Positions 25,501-37,500 of a stretch of DNA of 64,000 nucleotides are shown piece by piece. The translations under genes and the position numbers were made by a program. The DNA is taken from assembly GCF_037042905.1 (NCBI RefSeq), contig NC_087247.1:60349920-60413919 (forward strand), in the 5' to 3' direction. The notes beneath the pieces were generated by a model that ran no database searches, was not told the origin of the DNA, and worked only from the letters and a program-made list of their open reading frames with translations. The stretch comes from Lytechinus pictus. Lineage: Eukaryota; Echinodermata; Echinoidea; Temnopleuroida; Toxopneustidae. Position 1 is the first letter of the stretch, and the number at the start of each line of letters is the position of its first letter.

Positions 25501-28500
25501 TAAAACCCATGATGTCCTGTTTAAGGGGGTGTTGCAAGAAAATATTTTCGATCAGTTGCAAATATTCTGTTGCAATTTTACAACTGATAGACCAACGTTA
25601 GCTGTAGCAAATCAGATTAAACTTCTTGTTTCAAGGAGCAAATTAGCAATCAATCACTAATTTGCAATTAACTGCAAGACATATGATTGAATAGGGACCA
25701 AAAATTGACTTGCAATTGATCGCAAGTTTCTTGCAACACCCATTATGGGGTGTTGCAAGAGACTGGCAGAGACTGGCACTGTACCACTGACCCACCAGGT
25801 CTGGATATCAATTTTTTATTTAATGTTTCTATTGCAGCCACTCCATACTGAGGTAGTTTACTTGAGTTCTAAGTTTGGACAGCGTTATGAATGCCAACTT
25901 CCTGATGTTGCTGATGTTGGTAAAGTGCAAGAAGAAGAGAAGTCTGCTGCTGAAACAGGAATATCAGATCTTCTCAAACCCATGGAACTTGCACCCTGCT
26001 TACTCAAGGTATTTCACACTCTTCATGAGATAAAGTAATCCCCAAACTTGTAAAGCCTTTAAAACTTAACCCCTATTTTTTTTTAAACATTACAGTGAAA
26101 CATGCAATGTGAGTTTCAGGTAGTTTGAAGGGGGTATATTGGAATCAGCGTACGAGCGGTCGGTCCATTGCAAATCTTGTGCAATGAACTACTTCCTCAA
26201 TTTTTAACCAATTCTCATGAAACTTAAAACAGATGTTGATGTTGGAATGAAGATGTGCAAGACTCATTTTTTGCATGTGTCTGAAATTGTGTTGCCATGG
26301 TGATGGTATATTTTGGCAAAATAAGGTAAAAATCTTGCTCAAAGTACTCCTACAGTTTTTGTCTCGCCTGCATAGCAGAGCGAGACTATAGGCGCCGCTT
26401 TTCCGACGGCGGCGGTGGCGGCGGCGTCAACATCAAATCTTAACCTAAGGTTAAGTTTTTGAAATGACATCATAACCTTAACTTGGATATAAGGTTAATC
26501 AAGTATTACTGAACATCCTGCCTGAGTTTCAGGTCACATGACTAAGGTCAAAGGTCATTTAGGGTCAATGAACTTAGACCATGTTGGGAGAATTATTTTC
26601 AAAATCTTAATAGGAGTGGGCTATACATGGGTCAAAAATACTTTTTTTGTAATTTCAATATGACAACAGTTTTTTTTTATTCCTTGTAATGTATCTCAAC
26701 ATGAAATGACAATATTTTTTGTCTTGGGTCGGAGAAAAAAGTGTGCCGGGCCAAAATGCAAAATGGCCGCCAAAACCCCCCAAAATCACAGCTTTGGCCA
26801 CATCTTCTTTATTTGGTGGTCTTTTTCTCTGGTTTTGGTGTCTAATCATATGTTTTGGGGGGCATGCAATTTGTTTTTCCTGTAATTAGTACTTTTAAAC
26901 CATTATTTGTAGAGTTAAAAGGTAATAATTCCTAAATTTTCCCATTTTTGTAGCCTTTTTTCAGCCAAAAAGTAGGTTTTATCATCCTGGGGTTCTTGGA
27001 TATTAGATGGTACGAGATCAACAATAGCAAGCAGCTTCATATAGCTATATTGCTTTTATTCCTCTACTTTGGGTTTTATGGATATTTGTGAAATATCTTA
27101 TTAAATAAACAAATGTCAATTATCCATTGGGGCTATACAGTATACATGTACAATGTACTGTACATGTACATACATACTGCACTGCATATTAATGCATTGG
27201 CTACCATGACAGATAACAAGGCCTGTATAAACTATAGTGTCATAGAAATGAGCTCTCATGTTTAGAATTAGATGCCTCGGAAATTGAAGATATATTTTGT
27301 CTCAGAAATTGAGGACATGTTTTGTCAAATGTGCTAATTCAGGGGGCGGAGAGAGGTAATTAACCCCACATCATGCGGGACATCATGGCATTTACACTGT
27401 AGCTATTCTGGGCCCCGTTGCATAAAAATTTACCATTATGTTCACTTAATGGTAACTTGCATGGAATCCTTGATTCTGATTGGCTGTTGATCAGCATTAC
27501 CATGATAGTTACCTGACCCCATAAACATAGGCCAGTAAGACAACACAACCAAGTAAAAAAAGCCTCCAAATGAAGAAGATACATGGCTAAAAATGTGATG
27601 TACGTATGTGATATACATGTATATATATGTGATATTTATGTGCAATTTAGTTTGCTGGTTTCATCATGTACATCAGCTGACAAGCAATCAAATTCACAAT
27701 CTAATTCTAAACATTTGAAGCTTATTTCTATGACACTATATACATGTACAGGACTTGTCATATGCCATGGTGGTCAATGCATGGATGCAAGCAGTGTAGA
27801 TGTACAGTGCATTGTATACCGTATAGCCCCTATGGATAAATGACATTTTCTTTTATTTGATAAGATATATTTTGCAAATATCCATAAACCCAAACTTAGA
27901 GGAATAAAAACAATACAGAGCTCTATATAAGCTGCCTGCTACTGTTCAACTGGTATCGTATAATATCCAAGAACCACATGACGATGAAACCTACTTTTTA
28001 GCTGAAAAAAGGGTATTAAAAATTGGTAAATTTAAGTAAAATCACCTTATAACTCTACAAATAATTATTTAGAAGTACTAATTTTAGGAAAAACAAATTG
28101 CCTGCCCCCCAAAACATATGAATAGACACCAAAACCAGAGAAAAAGACCATCAAATAAAAAAGTTGTGGCCCAAAATGTGATTTTGGGGGGATTTGGCGG
28201 CCATTTTGGATTTTGGCCCGGCACACTTTTTTCTCGGACCCGAGACAAAAAATATTGTCATTTCATGTTGAGATAAGGTAAAAGGAACACAAAAAAACTG
28301 TTGCCACAGTAAAACCAAAAATCACCCAATTATAGCCCACTCCTAATCTTAACCGAAGGTTAAGTTTTTGATATGACATCATAACTTAGAAAATATATGG
28401 ACCTAGTTCATGAAACTTGGGCATAAGGTTAATCAAGTATTAGTGAACATCCTGCTTGAGTTTCAGGTCACATGACTAAGGTCAAAGGTCATTTAGGGTC

Positions 28501-31500
28501 AATGAACTTTAGTCAAGTTGGGGGTATTTGTTGAATTACTATCATAACTTTGAAAAGTTATGGATCTAGTTCATGAAACTTGGACATAAGGTTAATCAAG
28601 TATTAGTGAACATCCTTCCTGAGTTTCAGGTCACATGACCAAGGTCAATGGTCATTTAGGGTCAATGAACTTTGGCCAAGTTGGGGGTATTTGTTGAATT
28701 ACCTTCATAACTTTGAAAATTTATGGATCTAGTTCATGAAACTTGGACATAAGGTTAATCAAGTACCACTGAATATCCTGTGCGAGTTTCAGGTCACATG
28801 ACCATGGTCAATGTCATTTAAGGGCAATGAACTTTGGCCGTGTTGGTGGTCTTTGTTAAATTACCATCCTAACTCTGAAGGTTTATGGATCTAGTTCATA
28901 AAACTTGGACATAAGAGTAATCGAGTATCACTGAACATCCTGTACGAGTTTCAGGTCACATGACCATGGTCAAAGGTCATTTAAGGTCAATGAACTTTGG
29001 CCGTGTTGGGGGTATTTGTTGGATTACCATTCTAACTCTGAAGTTTATGGATCTATTTCATAAAACTTGGGATATAAGAGTAATCAAGTATCACTGAACA
29101 TCCCCTGTGAGTTTCAGGTCACAAAACCAAGGTCAAAGGTCAGTTAAGGTCAATAAACTTAGGCCATGTTGGGGTAATTGTTGAATTGCCATCAAAACTT
29201 TGAAAGTTTATGGATAGAGTGAATGAAATGTGGACATGGGTGTAGTTGACAAGTCTTAAGTCACCGTTCAAATGTCATCTATGGTCAATGAACGTGGTAT
29301 TATGTCATTATATGAATGGTGTTTTTGTAAATGATTATCTTACAGTAGTTTTCAAAGTTAGCACTGCTGCTATATTAAATCGTGTAATGCAGGCGGGACT
29401 GCCAGAGGCGTTCCACTTGTTAACCAATTCTATTGAAATTTGACACACACTTTGGTATTGATTTATAGATATGCAAGACATATTTTTTGTGTGTCAGAAA
29501 TCATGTTGCCATGGTAATCACATATTATATGGCAAAAATTGGGTTTAAAAAATTGCAGTTTTAATTACTTCATCAATTTTCAACCAATTCTCGTACAATT
29601 TGGCTCACACATCGGTTTGAAATAAGATATGCAGGATATATTTTTGCATGTGTCAGAAATTGTGTTGCCATGGTAATAATGTATTATTTGTCAAAAATTA
29701 GGCAAAGGTCTTGCGGTTTTAACTACTTATTCAGTTTTTAACTAATTCTCATGATATTTTGCTCACACATAGGTCTTGGGGTAAATATGGGTAAGACATA
29801 TTTTTTTCCATGTGTTGGAAACTGATGCCATGGTAACAGTGTAGGATGGGGGTATTAATCAACTTCAGTGATCGTTCTAGTTTTTTAAATGTTATTTGGG
29901 ATAAATAATTACAGTGTTAAGGTAAACTGAAAAGTAAGGCTGTGTCAAGTTGGAATTTTTTTCAGATTCCAATGGTGTCTTGCTGGTCTGAAACCAATAT
30001 TCCGAATGATGGCTGTTTCCATACGATTTCCTATTTTTTGTCGATAATGTTACATGGACTGAATACTCCTATAAAAAAATTATTTCTTTAATTCAGTTCT
30101 AAAGAAAGTTTCAGACTCAAAGAGGTATGTCGTTAACCTGACAAGGACAGTGCCAATTTCATATTTCATTCGTCTTGTGATTTCTAGTCATTCAGGGATC
30201 TTGTATGTACATATTTACATATTATCACTGGTACACTTTTCATCAATGTGTTACATGTCCTTCTAAATATTATACATTTGGTTAAATGCAAAAAGAGTAA
30301 ATTTTGAATAATATAAATCTTAAATGAAGAGAAAATTGGTAGAATAATTGAGTCTTTTGTGTGTGATTTCTGTCACCAAGATGGTGTATACATGTATGTT
30401 GATAATCAATTTATCTGTTTGGACATAATAAAAACTGATTTTCTGTTTTGCTTTTCAGAACAAAGATTGGTGGACTTATGAGTTCTGCTATGGAAAACAT
30501 GTTCGACAATTTCACCTAGAAAATAGTCAAGTTTCAGGGGAAGTGATAACTATTGGCATCTTTGAATCTGAAATGGACTGGAAAAACAAAAGCCATTCTG
30601 TAAGTAGTCATTTCCATGAAGAAGATTTAACCAAAGCGAAAAGTAAAATAGAAAATTTTTATTAAAATCAAAAGCTAATAAGCTACAAAGCCCCCAAAAC
30701 CCCCAAAACAAGTTTTACACATTTTCATGACTTGCCAGGTTGGAATTTGCTTGAGAGAAACTGAAATTAGCAGCTTGAAAAAAGGCTTTATTGTACTTTT
30801 GATCAGCCTGAAGTCTGTAACCTCATTCTATGCTGGGAGGTATGAGATTACATAGGTTTGTACATCGAAAAACTCACATAGGTCATTATATACCTGGAAA
30901 TCTTCCACAAAACAATCAATGTTCGTTGACAACAAGTCTGCCATCAAGAAAAATTATATTTAATTGATAATTTTTTTTTCTCCTTCTTTTTCCTACGTTG
31001 AATTTACTACTGATAGGAGATTTTGTGTTTTATTAATATTATTGTTATTATTAAAGGAGAAATATATTGATTATGAATATGGCCTTATTATATATCAGTG
31101 GAAAGGTAATGATGTGAGGATTACCATTAGGTCATTCAAAAATAACGAAAATAATACATAAGGTGGAAATCGCCGATTAAAAAGCGCTAAAATGCCTCTC
31201 CGAAATATGCCTCGCATCGGTCTCTGAATTGACTCGAATTTGATGACGTCACTGTCTGTACGAGAGGCGTGATTGGCTCTCCCACGTCAAGCTCCACTTG
31301 CATGCAAAACCTGTTGCGAGGGTACGTTTTCTCCACACTGACACTGAATACTTCGATCATGAAATGAAAGAAAACCCAGAAATTTATCTAGATTTGGATT
31401 TTCAAATTGATGATTATGAAGATGAAGAGAATGATGATAAAGTTTCTAACTCTAGAAAAACAAAGTGACGTGGATGGTGGTAAATTAAGGGAATTACGCC

Positions 31501-34500
31501 GGTGATGATGAGTAAGACAATTCAACTTGCAAGCCGATTCGCGACCAACGCATGCAGCTGCATGCTAGCTGCACCGCGGGTCAAATCCATGAAAATGAAT
31601 TCCATGCAGCATGACCACATCCAGACAGAGTCTCTTTCCTCTATCAACAACATAATGAGAAGGAAAATAATAAAATAACTGTACTTACAAATAAGTGAAT
31701 ATATCCGAACCTAGGCTGAAGGTAAATCAACTCAAGGAAAAGCAGCAGACGATATGCACCGACGATGAATTTCACGTGGCTGGAATAGATTGTCACTCGT
31801 TCTGTTAGATAAAATTTCTATCTCATTATTTTGACTAAATTACGAAACTCGGAGAATTAGTATTCTACATAAAAATTAAGTAACATCTGGTACTATTTTT
31901 TGAATTACGATAAAATATTTTTGAAGCAAAGAAATTGAGGTAAATTAAAATAAGATATAAAGGATCATCCACTTAGCCGCATGCGATTGTAAACAAACAA
32001 TCAAAAGCACATGGCTAGCTTGCTCCACTGAACTGAAAATACGTATTTTCAGTTCAGTGGCTTGCTCGCCCATAGAGTTGGAGCGTAGCTTTATCCAACT
32101 CTATGTGCTCGCCTTGCTGATTGTTTACAATCAAATGCGAGCTAGGCGGATGATCTTTTATATCTAATTTTAATTTACCTCATTTTCTTTGCTTCAAAAA
32201 GGTTTTATCGTAATTCAAAAAATAGTACCAGGTGTTACTTAATTTTTATGTAGAATACTAATTCTCCGAGTTTCGTAATTTAGTCAAAATAATGAGATAG
32301 AAATTTTATCTAACAGAACGAGTGACAATCTCCCAGCCACGTGAAATTCATCGTCGGTGCATATCGTCTGCTGTTATTCCTTGAGTTGATTTGCCTTCAG
32401 CCTAGGTTCGGATATATTCACTTGTTTGTAAGTACAGTTATATCATTATTTTCATTCTCATTATGTTGTTGATAGAAGAAAGAGACTCTGTCTGGATGTG
32501 GTCGTGATGGAATTCATTTTCATGGATTTGACCCGCGGAGCAGCTATCAGCTGCATGTGTTGGTAGTGAATCGGCATGCAAGTAGAATTGTCCGACTCAT
32601 AATCACCGGCGTAATTCCCCTAATGTATACCTCTATCCACGTCACTTTGTTTTTCTAGAGCTAGAAACTTCATCATCATTCTCTTTATCTTCATAATCAT
32701 CAATTTGAAAATCCAAATCTAGATAAACTTCTGGGTTTTCTTTCATTTCGGGATCGAAGTATTCAGTGACAATGTGGAGAAAACGTACCCTCGCAACAGG
32801 TTTTGCATGCAAGTGGAGCTTCACGTTGGAGAGCCAATCACGCCTCTCGTACAGAAAGTGACGTCATAAAAAAAATCCCCAATTTCGCGGACGTAATTCT
32901 GCGTGTTTGAAGCATTCAGAGAGAGAACTTTAAACTATCAATTAACTGAGTTCCATCGGTCTCCATGATAAATGATTTACACCATCGTGTTCTCCTTATT
33001 TTCTCCTTTAATTTGATATATGATTCTCCATTTTTACGATTTTCAATATAGTTCTACTTTAATGTTGTGTTTACTATGTTTTGGCAATCCAGCCTTACAG
33101 GTTTTTTATAACTTTTGTGAAAAGCCACACAATTGTTTTTGTACGTACTCACATTATTTTGATGTTTCTTTGTATTTTATCTTATTTGCGAAATAAAGAT
33201 TGAATTGAAATTGATTGATAGCAACCCAGAGATACTGCCATCTCACATTTTCCTTTTTGCTTGATGGTACATTCTTAATACGATGTTATATATCTATATT
33301 GATTTTTCATATTTAGGCTGCAAAAAGACATCGATTGAATCGATACCACAGTCATCGCTATGTCAATGGATCAAATTGTGACTTGACTGGTAAACCAAGA
33401 GAAGCTGAAGTTAGAGTAGGTTCATTTGTTTTATTGTCTCGCCTGCAAAGCAGAGCGAGACTATAGGCGCTGCTTTTCCGACGGCGACGGCGGCGGCGTC
33501 AACATCAAATCTTAACCTAAGGTTAAGTTTTTGAAATGACATCATAACTTAGAAAGGATATGGACCTAGTTCATGAAACTTGGACATAAGGTTAATCAAG
33601 TATTACTGAACATCCTGCCTGAGTTTCAGGTCACATGACCAAGGTCAAAGGTCATTTAGGGTCAATGAACTTAGACCATGTTAGGAAAATTATTTTCAAA
33701 ATCTTAACCAAAGGTTAAGTTTTTGAAATGACATCATAACTTAGAAAGTATATGGACCTAGTTCATGAAACTTGGGCATAAGGTTAATCAAGTATTAGTG
33801 AACATCCTGCTCGAGTTTCAGGTCACGTGACCAAGGTCAAAGGTCATTTAGGGTCAATGAACTTTGGTCAAGTTGGGGGTATTTGTTGAATTACTATCAT
33901 AACTTAGAAAATTTATGGATCTAGTTCATGAAACTTGGACATAAGGTTAATCAAGTATTAGTGAACATCCTGCCTGAGTTTCAGGTCACATGACTAAGGT
34001 CAAAGGTCATTTAGGGTCAATGAACTTTGGCCAAGTTGGGGGTATTTGTTGAATTACCTTCATAACTTTGAAAATTTATGGATCTAGTTCATGAAACTTG
34101 GACATAAGGTTAATCAAGTACCACTGAATATCCTGTGCGAGTTTCAGGTCACATGACCATGGTCAATGGTCATTTAAGGTCAATGAACTTTGGCCGTGTT
34201 GGGGGTATTTGTTAAATTACCATCCTAACTCTGAAAGTTTATGGATCTAGTTCATAAAACTTGGGATATAAGAGTAATCAAGCATCACTGAACATCCCCT
34301 GTGAGTTTGAGGTCACAAAACCAAGTCAAAGGTCAGTTAAGGTCAATAAACTTAGGCCATGTTGGGGTAATTGTTGAAGTGCCATCATAACTTTGAAAGT
34401 TTATGGATAGAGTGAATGAAATGTGGACATGGGTGTAGTTGACAGTCTTAAGTCTCCGTTCAAATGTCATTTATGGTCAATGAACGTGGTATTAAGTCAT

Positions 34501-37500
34501 ATGAATGATGTTTTTATGAATGATTATTTTATAGTAGTTTTCAAAGTTAGCACTGCTGCTATATTAAATTGCGTAATGCAGGCGAGACTGCCAGAGGCGT
34601 TCCACTTGTTTAATCTTTATATCTCTGGCCACTAGTGCGACAAGGATCTGATTAGTTTTGTTGTGGTAATTTCCACAGTCAAATGTCCTATTTAAAATAT
34701 GTTGTCTTAAATATAGCCTAATATACAAGAAACAAATATTCACATCTAAACTTATCTCACATATATATATTTAATTGGGAAATGATGAAATTGTGAAAGT
34801 ATTCACAAAGTTAAGATGTTAAATGAGTAATATGTTTTGGGACCTGCATTGGTTATTTCCTGAATTTAAAATTGGCCCATGCAAGTAAAAAAATCTAGTT
34901 AAAAAAACAAATTTTTCTTCAGTTTAAAATCATTTATCAAAACATTTACAAACTAGGTTGGGGTACAAGTAGAAAGTAACATAGAATTATAATAGTTAGA
35001 ATAAGGTTTTAGTCTGTGAAGACTATAAAAAGAGGGGCAACAAAGTGCCCTTGACATGGTTCGTTTACATACTGTGAAAGTAAAAAAAATCTCATACATT
35101 ATCAGAAGATTATTTGGGGAAATTCTTGGTATTTCTCTTCCGCCCTCTTTGTGGATCTACATCCTTGTACCAAAATCTTTCAAACAAACAATTGAGATTT
35201 TTTTGTATGATCGTTTTTGTTATGATGGCAGTAAACTATTTCAGCAGTCAGTAAGCAATGGTACCTACATTTTCCAATTTGCCTCTGTTTATGTTTTGTA
35301 ATTATTGACATAAACTTCTTGTCATCCAGTTTTTATGTGCTGAGAACGAGCTTGATACAATGACTAGGATTGATGAGCCAGAATCATGTCGCTATGTGAT
35401 TACAGTACATACTATGAGGATATGCCATCATCCTTACCTGAAACCACCAGCCAAGGCTAAACCAAAGACAATTCTCTGCTACCCACTACTCATGCAAGAA
35501 CAGTATGACCAATATATGCATCAACAGACTAAAAATAGTAAGAGATTTTGTTTTTTATTGTTATCATTCTATTCAATAAAGAATTTAATGTTTATTTTTT
35601 TTTGTAATTTTTTATATTGTTTATTATTTCAATGTATGCAGCATATGTACTTTTATATAAAAACACAATTTTTGTTGTTACTTTTTATTGCTTTCAATTG
35701 AGAATATTGAGAAAATATTTCTCTTTCTGTCGCCCTCACTTTATCTGACATTGATACGAGAATGAAACATATGACAATTGGTGTATCTGTAATAGGTACT
35801 AATAGAATTACTGTATCTTACATTTTAGATTAAATGGCCATTTTCTTTCCTGTGTGTATTCTTTTACCCTTTAATAATATAAGGAGAGAGAGAGAGAGTC
35901 AATCTTTCTGGAAGGAGTAAAATGGGAGGAGCAATTTAGAACAGTATTCATTGGGATTGGTTGTGGAAAGGGGGAAGTTGTAGAGGGTTGGAAGGTCTAT
36001 TGTTTGTGTGGGTCCTCGGGCTGGCGGGCATGCTTTGGAATGGCTGGTTCTGTAGGTGGCTGTCTGTTTGTATGGAGAATGGGTTTGGGGGTTTTCCTTT
36101 CTTATTATCTCCTCCTGATGGTCATGTATGTGGTGTGAATTATTTTATTCATATGACATCTTTTGAGCTCTGGAAGGGGCAAGATGCAATTTTAGAGGTA
36201 GAGGGGAGGGCCTGAGAATTTGTGTGCAGAGCGGATGGGATTGGGGGAGGGTTGTCCGCGGGATCATCCATTTTGGGGTGTGTTTGCCAGTTTGGAAATC
36301 CCCATGGAAGTTGCAGCAGGGCTTTTCAGGCTTCTGTAGCTCTCTTGCTTGTAGCCGATTTTTGTGGGACTGCTTTTTGGATTGATCCTCTCATTTTGCT
36401 CATTGTTTCCAGGCTGAATCTCTCTTTGGGTATCGGTTTCCTTTAACACCTCACAGCTTTTAGCGGGCGGGGGACCGCCACCTGATTGTCCTCATATCGT
36501 ATGTTGTGTATTTTTATTTTTCTTATATTCAATTGTTTGTCAATATGCCATTTTTAATGTGCAAATGAATATGATATATATATATATAATTTTGTAATCT
36601 TTATTCTAGGATATTCAAAAGAGGCACAGGAAGGAGACATTGCTGATGATGAGAAAGAAGAAGGAAAGGAGAGTATCTCTGGAGATCTAGACGACTATGA
36701 TTATGAAGACAGTGATGATGATTTAGAACTACTTGAGGAACACCATCTCAATGGAGACGCATCAAATCTTGGACCAGACCTTACAGAAGGAGGTACATCA
36801 GTATACTTTTAACTCTTCATATGTTTCGTTCGCATCAATACCCACCCTTAGAAGTGTTTTGTTCGTATTTTCATACAACCTTGTAATTCCCTATTGACGC
36901 CCATTTTTCCTGTAGTTTTCGTAGTTTTGTTTTGGATACATTTTATTTCAAAACCACTATGCGGAAGAGTAATTATATGTTCTTCACAAGTAAAAACAAA
37001 ATCAATACACCCTCCTGCAGATCCAAGAAGTTAATTGAAAAAAGAGAGGAGAAAATCCTCACAAACAATACTACGGTCAGCTTCATTGTTAGGAGTTATG
37101 ACTCATGATACCTATGTGAAAGCGGTGCCTTTGTCAGATACTTTGACCAGGCATAGATCCCTTTCCTTTTCACTTAAGTATGGGCCTAGGCAATTTATGT
37201 TAGATTATTGTGATTTTTGTTTGAATGTTAATAATTCATGCTGTACTGACTCATAAACCAAAATAAAAAAGGGCTAGAGTTTTGTTGGAAATGTAAGATT
37301 TTTTTTTAGAAAAAGAGCTTACTATGCTTTCTTACAATAGAAGTCCAATAAATTGATACATGACAAGAGAGCCGATAAAACACTCTACAGGTTCCTACAT
37401 AATATTTCTGTTAAAAATGTTCAGATAAACGTTCTAGCCCTAAAATTCCAGGGTTGGGCTCAATAACAAATTAATTGATCAAATACGTAATTAATTACAT

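Larger units (their letters stand above)
26130..29860. repeat. ~160-bp tandem repeat element, split by a later insertion
   Basis: Units carrying TTAACCAATTCTCATG and TTGCCATGGTAAT occur once at 26190-26350 and three times at 29420-29850 (TTGCCATGGTAA near 29506, 29665 and 29826, spacing about 160). The break falls inside a unit (CAGTTTTT / TTAACCAATTC), where the 26361-29418 element sits. Confidence 0.75.
31055..33007. mobile_element. 1.95-kb foldback at TTAA, OS9 intron 3
   Basis: Flanked by TTAA (31051-31054, 33008-33011) with terminal AAAGGAGAA inverted. From about 31237 to 32868 the two arms (about 810 bp each) are highly complementary around the perfect tip CTGAAAATACGTATTTTCAG (32034-32053). 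The right arm carries an extra small hairpin (CATAGAGTTGGA...TCCAACTCTATG, about 32071-32105). TTAA targets are typical of piggyBac-like transposases; none is encoded here. Confidence 0.85.
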
